Positions 1-11,307 of a stretch of DNA of 64,000 bases are shown here, in pieces. How positions within the stretch are numbered: position 1 is the first letter of the stretch; every line of letters begins with the position of its first letter. Made by a program: the position numbers and the translations under genes. This stretch comes from Hemibagrus wyckioides (lineage: Eukaryota > Chordata > Actinopteri > Siluriformes > Bagridae): assembly GCF_019097595.1 (NCBI RefSeq), contig NC_080731.1, positions 17,975,571 through 18,039,570 on the forward strand, written 5' to 3'. The notes under the pieces were generated by a model, which saw only the letters and a program-made list of their open reading frames with translations, ran no database searches and was not told the DNA's origin.

Positions 1-880
1 GTAGAACACACAGCAGAACATAGAGTGTAACACAGAGAAGAACACACAGTGGAACACAGAGCAGAACACAGAGTAGAACACACAGCAGAACATAGAGTGG
101 AAACACAGCAGAACACAGAGTGGAAACACAGCAGAACACAGAGTGGAAACACAGCAGAACACAGAGTGGAAACACAGCAGAACACAGAGTGTTAAATGGA
201 ACAGAACACAGAGCAGAACACAGAGTGTAACACGGGGCAGAACACAGAGTGGAAACACAGCAGAACACAGAGTGGAAACACAGCAGAACACAGAGTGTTA
301 AATGGAACAGAACACAGAGCAGAACACAGAGTGTAACACGGGGCAGAACACAGAGTGGAAACACAGCAGAACACAGAGTGGAAACACAGCAGAACACAGA
401 GTGTTAAATGGAACAGAACACAGAGCAGAACACAGAGTGTAACACGGGGCAGAACACAGAGTGTAACACAGAAGAACACAGAGTGGAAACACAGCAGAAC
501 ACAGAGTGGAAACACAGCAGAACACAGAGTGTTAAATGGAACAGAACACAGAGCAGAACACAGAGTGTAACACGGGGCAGAACACAGAGTGGAAACACAG
601 CAGAACACAGAGTGGAAACACAGCAGAACACAGAGTGGAAACACAGCAGAACACAGAGTGTTAAATGGAACAGAACACAGAGCAGAACACAGAGTGTAAC
701 ACGGGGCAGAACACAGAGTGGAATACAGAGCAGAACACAGGGTGTAACAGAGGAAAATACAGAGAGAAACATAGAGTGGAATAACGAGTGAAACACAGAG
801 AAGGGAGCAAGACAGGGAGTGGAACATGGAGCAGAACATGGAGTTGAACACATATTGGAACAGTGAGTGAACAGTAGTAG
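1..880. repeat. Higher-order tandem array at window edge
   Basis: The first 880 bases are built from variants of a 21-23 base unit (gtggaaacacagcagaacac plus aga). Marker phrases containing 'gtgttaaatggaacag' recur at 189, 295, 401, 529 and 658, so short units are organised into larger blocks of about 106 and then about 128 bases. The array decays after about 720 and continues beyond the left edge. Both strands stay open because the unit lacks stops in some frames; the resulting Cys/Leu/Ser-rich or Thr/Gln-rich frames are not genes. The array lies inside tacr1 intron 1 if the gene is intact upstream. Confidence 0.9.
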
Positions 881-1438
881 TAGTAATATTAAAACACTGA
901 GCAGTAAGTTAAACTCCGAAAGTGGGGAACAATCCAGAAAAGAAGAAAGAGGAGTATTAGGAAGAAAGGATTCTTCTGTCAGGAGCCTCAGCCATTGTTT
1001 GCTTTAATCTCCACTTTAGAGACAGCATGAGTCTGTCATAATTTCAGGTCTTTAATCCTGTGTCAGAGACGCTGCTTCTTCTGTTTTCAGCAGTAAAGGC
1101 TGTGCCTCTATATTAGGAGATGAGTGAAAGCAGTGTTTACACGTCTGCATGTTGTTAAAGCTCGGGATATTACTCTGGGATCTGCAGGAACTTCTGCTGC
1201 TCATGTTAATGTGAAAGACTTCATTCCTGTGAAGATTGTGCATTCAGTTCAGTAAAGTTCCACATGAACGCTGTCCTAAATAACGCTAGTTGCTGCAGAT
1301 AGTTAACGCTAACAAACCGTGACAAGTAACACAAACATCACAACTCACACCAGGGTTAATTTATGCCTGTTTAATTCTACATCAAAGCTGTGTTAACTGA
1401 TGTTTACTGCACAATGCTGCGGATTACTCTATTCTGAC
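881..1438. other. Intron 1 stretch, nothing recognised
   Basis: No coding exon, RNA gene or known repeat family was recognised here. Composition is ordinary A+T-rich vertebrate intron sequence. Confidence 0.5.
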
Positions 1439-1439
1439 A

Positions 1440-1490
1440 ATGTGTGAGAGAAAAAATCTGAAAATGTGAGAGAGAGAGAGAGAGAGAGAG

Positions 1491-1525
<35 letters not shown>

Positions 1526-1861
1526 AAAAATGAGGAACAAGAAAAAAGTGCAAAAAATTGCAAAGAAGGAATATATGAAAAGCAAAAATGTAAAAGAAAA
1601 AAAAAGAAGAAGAAGTAGAACCTGAAAAACAAGAATTGCAGATGTGGTTATTTCACAATGAGGAGGGAGGGAGGAAGAAAGGAAGAAAGGATGAAAAAAA
1701 GACAATAAAAAGAGAAACAAGAAAAAAGTTAGTTAGACAAAAAGGAAAGAAAACAACACTATAAAAAGTCTGAAAAAATGTGAAAAGGAAAAAAGTAAAA
1801 AAAAAAAAGAAAAGTTAAGAAAGAATAAATGTTAGAAATAAAGAAGAAAGAAAAAATGGGA

Positions 1862-1928
<67 letters not shown>

Positions 1929-2115
1929 GAAAATGGTAGATGGGGAGAAAAAATAAGTTTGAAGGAAGGAAAGAAAGAACATAAAGGAAAAGAAGGAACA
2001 TAAAGGGGGAAAATGAAAAAAGAAATTAAACAGGATATAATAAAGATATAAAACACTGAAATAAATAAAACATGAAAGAAGGTGTTTTGCAGATGAAGAT
2101 CTACTGTTATTTCAT

Positions 2116-2170
<55 letters not shown>

Positions 2171-2175
2171 GAAAA
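1440..2175. repeat. Purine-rich tract with (GA)n and (AAAG)n microsatellites
   Basis: The + strand is almost purely purine for over 700 bases. It contains (GA)n at about 1469-1490, (AAAG)n at about 1491-1527, a longer (AAAG)n at about 1861-1927 and another at about 2117-2169. Frames through it encode only Lys/Arg/Glu or Phe/Ser/Leu runs and are not genes. Long polypurine tracts can form triplex DNA and are unstable in copy number. Confidence 0.9.
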
Positions 2176-2548
2176 GAAGAGGAGAGAAGAGGAAGACTGG
2201 ATGTGTTGGCAGGCATGTCCTCCCACTTCATCTCCTCTACACTTCAGTGATGTTAAATCTCAGGACTTACTCAGAAAGCCACGAGCAGAGCCTTTAACCC
2301 TCGGCTAGATTTTCTCTGCGCTGTAAAGCACTGCCGCATTTCTTTCCAAACATCTCCTTCACAGCACAGAGGTACCCCAGAGCCATCGAAAAAAACCTTT
2401 CGACTTTTAACAAGCAGTGTGCAACAAAAAAAAACAATAATAATAATCAAAAATAAAAAAATCCGATGAGGAAGAGCTTCACACTTTCACATGATCATTC
2501 AGCTTCTTCTGCATTTAGGAACACATTATATACATATTCATTCATTCA

Positions 2549-2583
<35 letters not shown>

Positions 2584-2929
2584 TGCTGATACGGTGAAAA
2601 GTTTACACACCCCTGTGATGCTGAGAAATAAATGATCAGACCGATTAGCATGCAGAATTCTCCAGCGAGTGTTAATATTTTACTGTGGATTTATTTTTGT
2701 CTGAGATTACTTATGGCAGATTAATGCTTTAGAAATGCAGAAAATAACTAATGAAGTGTCAGCATTGTTTACTTCTTAAAGCATTTATATAAATAGAGTA
2801 GATCTTTCTAGATCTTTCCGAATGAGATGCGTCTCACGTCTGCAGCCATCTGTTGCTTCGACTCTATTGTTTTTTTTTCCATTTTGGTTTTTGGTTCTGC
2901 CTCGCTCTGACAATCTGACTCCTTTCACC

Positions 2930-2984
<55 letters not shown>

Positions 2985-3299
2985 GCTTGTGGATTTAAAT
3001 TGAGACTAGCTGATGTGGCCAAAGGGGAAATGGTCTGAAGTGCTGAGGTCTGAATCTCTGGACGTAAACAAATAATCTCCAGGATGAAGATGCATTTATT
3101 TATCATTCCCACGTTTCCCAAGTCCATTTCCATGCTCTAAACAAGATTTGGATCTCATCCTGTCCTTCTAAACTCTTCACTGTCAGTTTTGCAGAAACTT
3201 TTGCATCTCCTTCTGAATCTCAACAACTCCTTCCTACAGAAATCATGTTATTTTTCCCCCCTGTTTCCTGCAATCTCGCAGTCTCCACTCCCCATATAT
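2176..3299. repeat. Intron 1 stretch with (AT)n and (GT)n(GA)n microsatellites
   Basis: An (ATTC)n/(AT)n run lies at about 2537-2581 and a compound (GT)n(GA)n run at about 2931-2979. A short segment at about 2611-2665 ('cccctgtgat' ... 'agcatgcagaattct') resembles the dispersed family best seen at 41800-41955. No coding signal was seen. Confidence 0.6.
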
Positions 3300-3560
3300 G
3301 CACTGTTTATAAGTGTGCATATCCGTGATGGATGAAAGATACAGAAGCCTCAAGCGTCTTGTTGATATCTGGAGGTGAAGATAGACAGTTTGTCTGTTTT
3401 AAAAGCCAAACCAGAGCTCTGGCTTTTGTACGCTTATATAATCTGCCGACAGGAAATGGGGCTCTGGTGAATTGTATGCTTTTGGAAATCCAAACCGGGA
3501 TCAATACGATATTCACTGCCAGTGATTTAGACACATCTAATGAAAAGGATTGTGAAGGAT
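3300..3560. other. Possible conserved noncoding block in tacr1 intron 1
   Basis: This segment has balanced, non-repetitive composition and stays open for 75-85 codons on both strands, unlike the A+T-rich surroundings. I recognise no protein family in either frame and see no splice-site pair. A conserved noncoding element is a guess from texture only. Confidence 0.25.
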
Positions 3561-4039
3561 GTAATCTAAATGGAGAAAAATACAGATAGAAATAAGAAGT
3601 GAATTTTTTTTGTCAGTGTGAACGTGCCAGAAAAGTCCACAGAAATCACACACCATGACGACACTGTGGAGATTTTTTAGGTTCATCAATGATTCATATT
3701 TTTTTTAAAAATGGATTTGTTTATCATGTTAGAAATAATTTGCATAAAACTGGGAAAATTTCAATTCTGGTACAATCCGATAACACATCATGGATCAGTA
3801 TCCAATTCCCTAGAAATACCATTAAGCATGATTCAGTAAAAAAAATAAAAATAATTAATAAATAAATAAATAAATAAAAAACAGTGATGAGATGAAAACT
3901 ATACAGTGCCCTAAATATATTTGGGTTCAAAGTAACATAAATTTATTGTTTTGTTTTTTGCTCCTTTTCCTGCAGGAGGCCAATAATTCTGGAGTTAATT
4001 GCATTTTTTTTATATATTTTTAAATGTAATCATCATTTT

Positions 4040-4160
4040 TTTTTTACAAGTAGTTACAGCAATGCTACAGTAAAAAAAAAAAATCTTGCATTTCTTACAT
4101 CACAAAGCCACATTTGCATATTATTTGCATACTCTTCTCTGACTGGCTGCACAGAGGAAG
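4040..4160. repeat. Octamer-containing dispersed repeat, copy 1
   Basis: This segment matches 6445-6560 in order of motifs: T-run, 'acaag.agttacagcaatgc', 'tct.gcatttcttac.tcac', then two ATTTGCAT octamers (4112-4119 and 4123-4130) followed by a 'ctctgactgg' segment. The two copies differ by many substitutions, so the duplication is old or the copies are members of a dispersed family. Confidence 0.65.
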
Positions 4161-4329
4161 CAAAAGTTAAGCACAGATATTTTTGTTACATCTTCCGCCT
4201 GTTGTACGAACTTCAAGCTTAATCCCCATCATACCTGTCTCTAAAAGGAAATCCATATGTAGTTTTGCACATCTTTGATGTGAAAGAAATGTTGCTTGTC
4301 AGTCTTTAAGCCACGCCCCCCTTAGAAAC

Positions 4330-5210
4330 ACAATGCTAAACCGGGTGGCTATAAAGTTTTTATCCTTGACTTCATCTATCAAACATGTCTTGGGTAAATT
4401 TGCGAGAGTTAAGTGTGTTCTTTCGCCTGATATATCGAAACATGCATCACTGAGATCACAGATTACCACACTTAGCCCCAGTCTTTTGTATGCTCCTGCT
4501 TGTTTTTCGGTGCGAGACAATCCTGACAACGCGTTGGCAGCCGAAACCCGCGGCACATTGGCAAACCTCAGCCTTGCTGTTGACGTGCGCTTTCTAATTA
4601 AAGCTGTAAAGCCCGAGATGAGACGGCAGACACACAAATCATCTTAATGTATGCATTTCTGGCTTTCTAAAGTGAAGCGGTTTATCCCATCTCGCTCCTG
4701 CTTTGTGAAAAAGCCTGGTTCACTTTCCCCACATTAACAGAAGCACATCAAGGCTTTTCACGCTCACAAAGGAATTTCTTTTCGGACCAAAAAAAAAAAA
4801 GAAAGAAGAAGATTGCGGTGCACAATCCATTTCAGAATTTTTAAAAGGCGCCTAATTAGCCGTTCCTCGCTGTACAAATTGCTATAAGTGATCATTCATG
4901 GAACGGAATGGGGGTGGGGGGTGGGGAGGATTGTTTCTTGCAAATAAACACGCATAAATTATCACAGGGACATTTAAGGTAATCTGCGAATCAGTGCAAG
5001 ACAAACGATGTATTATTCATGAGACAAGCCGGAAATAAAAACAATCGGACTATTAGGGAACGAGGACATGTGTGATGTATGAATTATGCTGTGGATTAAG
5101 CGTTTAATTAGCTTCCATTGCATTTTCATGTGATTGTAGTGCATTGTGTCCGTTGGTTCGAATGATCTCATCCCGGTGGAAAAAAAACTCTTCGCCTCCA
5201 GCATGCTTCT
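4330..5210. other. Possible conserved noncoding blocks in tacr1 intron 1
   Basis: The blocks 4330-4660 and 4840-5210 are free of simple repeats and known transposons. The second has several homeodomain-type TAATTA/TTAATTAG cores ('gcctaattagcc' near 4850, 'gtttaattagc' near 5101). The first is open for over 100 codons on both strands, but no family or splice signals are recognisable. The call rests on composition and motif texture only. Confidence 0.25.
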
Positions 5211-6440
5211 ACATCCACTACTTTACTGTACTGGAGGGTTTTTTTTTTGCAATGCAGTAATAGGGCACTCGCTACGACTAAAATGAGAGGAAATGAATTG
5301 AAAGCACTGTGACACGGTTCAAAGGGTCAGAGCGAGAGCGAGCACGGCTCGGCCCATTTCAGACCGTCTCGTCTGATTCAATTGAACGGCATAAGACGCA
5401 GCGCGCCGACGGTTCGAGCTGTAATACGAACACAGTTGAAAAAGGTGGACCTTTGTCACTTCGAGACACTTAACACGTCGGTCACACGGATCATCTTTTT
5501 GTCTTAATTATACACTCACGCACAGAAAATAAAAACCCAGTGCTTCCATCAAGGCCACTTCCACAGTTGTACTGAAATATATATGTATGATGTAAGTGTA
5601 AATCTCTTGTGTTTCTTCTTCGGTCCGCGTTTTCTATCCCAATTTTTTGCCAGTTTAAATAAAGTGAACTTAAAAAAAAGAATCTGAATGTAGAGCTTAG
5701 ACAAAAACATTTGAAGTACTTGTCTAGACAAAGTCTGAATCCGAGTAAATGTTGCTGTAACTTTTAGACCCAGTGTCTCCGTCCACATTTAATGATACTT
5801 TTAAAGTCACACAAGTGGACCTCAAGGACTACAGCCCACGAGGAGGAGAAGTACACCTTAAAAGGGTGCCAATACTTTGTGCAGCGCTGGCCATGAGCTG
5901 CAGTCTGTAATTGTGCACTGAAGTGTTTTAAAACCTAGTTCCTCGCTTCAGAGTAAACAGAAACTCTTGATCTTGATGTGTAATTCTTCATTTGGCCGAA
6001 CAGAGGAACAACAAAGCCCAGCGGGCTCCCGGCTCTCTGCGGCGCCTCTGTGTTACGTGGAAAAGACTCAAGCTGTGAGAGTCAGTGCTAGATGTGGGTT
6101 TGTCTCGGATAAGGTGCTCTTCGTCCGAATATCGATACACATGCAAATCGATACATGTTCTGTTAGTAGATACAAAATTGGACATATCATTCTGTATGGA
6201 AATAACAAAGATTAAATCAAAATCTATTGGCATATTTCAGTAAAAATGTTGCAAACCTTATATTTAAGAGCATACACTGTTAAATACTATACTACTGTGG
6301 GAACAAGCACATTGCTATTCTTTAAAGAAATACTGTTAAACATGATTAGAGCTATAAAAAGAAGTAATTAAAACAAAAAAAAAGATTACCGAAATGAAAT
6401 ATGTTTGAGCTTAAAACAACACTAATTTCTTATTAAATTT
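5211..6440. other. Intron 1 stretch, nothing recognised
   Basis: No exon, RNA gene or mobile element was recognised. Short open frames here are scattered, with no family resemblance. Confidence 0.45.
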
Positions 6441-6444
6441 AGCT

Positions 6445-6560
6445 CCCTTTCCAACGTTTTTTTACAAGACGTTACAGCAATGCAACAAAAATCTGGATTT
6501 CTTACCTCACAAGAGACAAATTTGCATATGATTTGCATACCGGTCTCTGATTGGATACAC
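6445..6560. repeat. Octamer-containing dispersed repeat, copy 2
   Basis: Diverged partner of 4040-4160. It carries 'acgttacagcaatgcaac', 'tctggatttcttacctcac' and two octamers at 6520-6527 and 6531-6538, followed by 'ctctgattgg', which reads as an inverted CCAAT box. Confidence 0.65.
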
Positions 6561-6844
6561 GGTTGCAATCTAATGCCACTCAAGCTGGACACGGCTTTGG
6601 ATTGGCTCAACAAAGACAAAACCCAGAAACGTAAATTATCTCCATTCTGCTGATTATCTGTACACATTTCCACATGTTCACCTACAGAATGAAAATGATG
6701 TCGTTCGCTTCTAAAAAAATGTCTATAATTTTTCTCATAAGTTTGGTAGTGAATTAATTCATGTGGTGGTTCCTTTGTATTGGGTATTGAACCCTACTAT
6801 CATGGATAGGGTTACGGGTTCAATAGTCAGAGAAAGCCTCAAAG

Positions 6845-7065
6845 CTGATAAAGATGGCCGCTCTATCAGGCACGTCCCACTGGATGGAGACCCTGAGATA
6901 GACCCAGGAGCTGCTGGAATATAAGAGATTATATCTCAGCATTGGATGGGAAGTAACCTCAATCTCTGGCCAGGAATAGAGAAGACTTGGCTAACCTTCT
7001 CATCCTAATCCGCTTGAAGAAATGCAGAAAGAAAATCAATAAATGAATCAAATGAATGAATGTCC
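6845..7065 (+). mobile_element. RTE-type LINE 3' end fragment (Rex3/Expander-like)
   Basis: The segment 'gcacgtcccactggatggag' followed by 'gaccctgagatagaccc', 'aggagctgctgga' and a short ATGA-rich tail (about 7040-7065) resembles the conserved 3' end of fish RTE-clade LINEs. These typically end in GATG-like short repeats. Only the last part of the reverse-transcriptase frame and the 3' end remain, which is usual 5' truncation. It sits about 115 bases upstream of tacr1 exon 2. Assignment is from memory of the family and not from a search. Confidence 0.55.
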
Positions 7066-7180
7066 CCTTTGGAAATCTTTATATGCATTATCATATTTTA
7101 CTCAGGACAGGATTTACTGTTCAGCTGTGAACTTGTGAACCCGTGTTGGTGACCGCTGTGCTTTTTGTTGTTCGCTGCAG

Positions 7181-7375
7181 ATACATGGCCATCATTCACC
7201 CACTGAAGCAGCGGCTCTCGTCCACGCAGACCAAAGTGATCATCGGCGTGATCTGGGTGCTCGCTTTCCTCCTCGCATTCCCGCAGTACTACTACTCTGA
7301 CGTGGACCAGGTGCCCGGCCGCATCGTCTGTTACATCGATTGGCCAGAATACACCGTCATGGACTTCAAGAAAGT
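7181..7375 (+). CDS. tacr1: tacr1 exon 2 (ICL2, TM4, ECL2)
   Basis: Acceptor 'ttcgctgcag' ends at 7180 and donor GTAAG starts at 7376. The exon opens with one base finishing the Arg codon, then '[14 protein letters not shown]'. TM4 is near '[17 protein letters not shown]', followed by ECL2 with the Cys expected to bond to the top of TM3. It ends two bases into a Val codon. Confidence 0.95.
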
Positions 7376-10300
7376 GTAAGAGTGATGCTGTTGTTAATCT
7401 GATGGAAGATGGTCTTAGAGAAAAATATCTTGGTGTGCAGGTGCTGTCAGTGTGCTCCCAGTCTCATAGAACATTCCAGAGAGTTGTTGACTTGATTCTG
7501 ATTGTAGACTGTCAGCAATATGGATTTTATGTCTCCCATTGTATGTAGTGAAGTACCTCGAGTAGAGAATCTAAATTTAAAGCACAGCTTCAGATTCTTC
7601 ACTCAAGATAAATTAGCGTGGTATGAATCAACGTCAATGATAATAACTCGTTAGCATTGAATGTTAATAACTAGCTGTATACATAAAAGCAAACAATGTC
7701 ATATCTGTTGAAGTAGAGATCTATTAAATCTATGTACAGATAAACAAGATTAAAAGACCAAAACAAAGTAACTGGTGATTTGTTGCTTCAAAGCTCTCTG
7801 CATTAAGACCACACTAATCTTATTTAGCTGAATTCTATATCCATCATCAGATTTATTGATTTACATCACTATAACTCTCAAGCTACATTCTGATTTACAC
7901 CATTACAGCTCCAGAGTTTGGATTGAATCATTTTTGAAGGGCATGAAGGGCCAAGCAGCCGTCTGGTCCAAGCAGACGGCTCCTGAGGGTTTGTCGTGTG
8001 GAATGGACTGTACAAAGTAAATGTGTGAATAATGATTTGCAAATCTCATAAAAAATCTTTCAAGAGTGCCTGAGAGAAGGGAGAGGAGGGCTTGGAGGTG
8101 TGGTTCTGGATAAAATCTTAATGGAATATCCAATTTTGATTCAGATTTAAACAGGTGTAAAAGCATCCTGAAGGGTTTGTCCCTCAAGATGGACTATGTA
8201 GAGTCCTTCAGCAGATGGTTTTTCTCAGTGGGTTTCGAGTATCTAAGCTAGAATCATCAACCATCCATAGAAACCTTGACGTACTTATGTTGGTAATAAT
8301 AGAATTTGTGCATCATTTAGGTGCAATTTTGATGCACAGTTATGTCAGACAGGAAAATAACACGATAAAACAGCTCCCTTCCTGTACATAAACAAAGTCA
8401 CTGGTCATCCTGTCTGAGCGTTTGGGTTGAAATTCATTCACCAACCTGCAAAAAAACCTTTGTTTACTTTTAGATTTCCAATAGTTGATAAATTAGGTAT
8501 TTAAAAACCTGTCTTTGTGAAGGATTTGAGAGAATAATCAGATAACAGTATTAGGTGGAATTTCCCTTTTTATCCAATATAAATTTTTGGTCATCTGGCT
8601 AATCAGGAAAATGGCCTACTACTTTTCTTTAATCTACATTAAAAGCCAAATTCATTTAGCTCAGATACTCACCCAAAGTGCTAGTGTAGATTCATGGGAG
8701 CTTTAAGCTGTAACAGATGCTCCTCTGTTTCCGTCCACCTGGCTGCATTGGGGTTCACCCGAAAACGCAACTTAATTTCATGGCTGTTCGCTTTGATCTG
8801 AACAGAACAAACAGCACCCGAGTGCGGTGGAATCAAAAGGAGAAAGAAGGCGGCTGATCTCGAGAGTGGTCGTGGGACACGGTTCACCGTGACAAAGAAA
8901 AATGACACGCATGTCAAATCATTTTTTTTTTTCAAGCTGCCTTTCTACCAGTGTTCTTACAAAGACCTGTACCAGAAAGGTGTGTATGTGTGTGTGTCAG
9001 GCAGGAATGTAAAGAAAAAGGTCTTATTGGTATGAACAGTGTGAAGTTTTGTCTTTGTTGATGTTAAGCACAGCCTTTCCTTTATCTTGTTCCACGCTTT
9101 TTGCTCATTCGGTTGCTTCTCTTTTTTTTCCGCTCTGTCGTTCTTTTAGCCCTCACCACTTTTGCATGGTTGCTGGTCAAGATCTAGTGCAGTACCATTC
9201 AGCTGTTTTTGAAAAGACAGTTTCGGAAACCACAAGCTGTTACCCTTACTGAAATTGGGATTCCCAGCTGAGCCATCTACCATCCCCAGGGGCAGTCTTG
9301 GCCCTGTTCTCATTTAGAATAAAGTTCAGTAGTATCTCTTCCTCCCCATTGTCATGCATCGTGTGCATCCGAGTTTAGCTCTGAATAGTTTTCTTCTCTT
9401 AAAGTGCTGAGGCCTCCAACAAAGCAGCTTAACTGGTAGTTTAAGAAGATGCTCCAGCAGCCCTGATGAAGGGATTTCATTAGCATTTATATCGTTCCAC
9501 TTCTTTTCCCCCCACATCCTCCGTGTCATGTACTATTCTTCCAATCCAATAAGCAGGGGTGTAAAAGCTCGAGTGCTGGAGGGCCAGAGTTCAGCAACTG
9601 TCTGATTATTTGCCTGATCTAATTAGAATTAGGTATCTCTGAGCGAAGAGATCACCAAACTGTGCTTGTGTCTCGTCCTTCAGGAATCAAGCGAGTGTGC
9701 CTCTGGTAATAGATGTATTTCTGCCGTTGTAGTCTTTCACCCTCATAACACCCTCTTTTCTCTCTCTTGCTTTTTCTGTCTTTCACGTGTGATCTCTCTC
9801 TCCGCATCACACTCTCGGCCCTCTCCCTGCTTTCCACACCCACTGAAATAGAGCTGCCAGGCTTGCTCTTGTTATTCCTGCAAGAGAATTTCAATAAGAA
9901 GCCTCCAGTATCTGTGGCATGAAGAATTATATTCAGTATATTCAGTATACTCTAACTGTGCCTTGCTATCTCTTTCTCTCTTAGCATCAGAGAGGCTCTT
10001 GAGCAGCAAGAGCAAAGAATCAATTCAGGATTTAAATACACCTACCCAGACAAACACACAGACACCTTGAAACCAGCTCATGATGAGAACTTAACCCTCC
10101 AGATCACTGTCTTATGCTTGGCACTATGCCATGTGCACAATCAGCGAGACAATCCGAATTACCCCGATCATGTCCGGGTGGCCAAGACGTTTATTATTTT
10201 TATAATGAAAGTAATGTCTGTCACATCTGGGCTCTCTGGAGACGGAAAGTAGAGGTGGGATGAAATGTTTGAAACCTGCACTAGCATAATGAGTGAGTGT

Positions 10301-11269
10301 GATTAGAGGTTTGGTTCGCAGTTGGTGGGCTGAATATGAATGCCAAAGTCTAAAAGAATAGTGGACTTACAGTTATGAAAGCTTCTGAAAATCAGAGACT
10401 CTGAGCGTGCTCGATCATCTATCCGCACCTCGAACATCATCAGGGAAAAGCACATAGCACACTGTGCACACAAGAACACTGTGTACTGCCTGACATACAC
10501 TTACACCACACGCTTCAGCAAATAACACAGTGCATCCTGGGCATTCTCTGTTTGAATTTCATGAGTGGACTAGCCTTTTTAACAATATTACTAGTCTCAA
10601 AAAGAGTGGTGCAGTGGAGCAGCCGTCCTCTTCAGGAGTGTGTGTAGGAGAAAGAAGGTGTAAGCCTCAGCCTCTGAAATGGAGGGAGATGTGAGCTAGT
10701 GAGAAGAAACGCTTTGATTGATTGCGTGATGATTGATAGTACATGTAATTGATAGCCTTTGCAACATTACAAGGCAGCTCGACGCTCTGAAGGAGAACAT
10801 CACCTGCCCATTTCACAGGAATGGCTAAGAAGCAGGCCATCAAACCCAGAGTTTTGACCCATCAATAAAATGCATCCATTTGATTTTTTTTATACCAGTG
10901 CTTCCATGGCTTTTAACCAAACCAGATACATCAGATTCCTTTATCAGATTTCTCATCCAAAATATATAGTTGCTGATCTATGGCCGTTTTCCCCACAGTA
11001 TTTGGTCTGCTAAAATACTTGCTGGTTCTGCAACCAGAACCCGACCCGCCAGTTCCAACCCGAGCCTCAGACAGTTGCAGCACTCATGAGTCATCCACGA
11101 GACCACCATTCCGTACCGTTTATTTGAAGCCTGTCCTAGGGAGCAGTGAGTAGCAGCGAGTGGGGTGTCGTTTTGGAGGCAGCGCAGCACTGTTGGAGCC
11201 TTCGAGGCAAAGCCAGTCTGCTTACATTATGCCTGGTGTCAGCTTACGTTCAGTGTTCCATTCATGTGC

Positions 11270-11307
<38 letters not shown>

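Noticed and set aside
192..853. Cys-rich 149-219 codon frames that resemble keratin-associated proteins
   Set aside because: Translation of the minus strand of a tandem DNA repeat; several frames on both strands are open equally.
1..7180. tacr1 exon 1 within the window
   Set aside because: No frame resembling TM1-TM3 of a tachykinin receptor was found in these bases. Exon 2 starts mid-codon, so exon 1 must lie further left.
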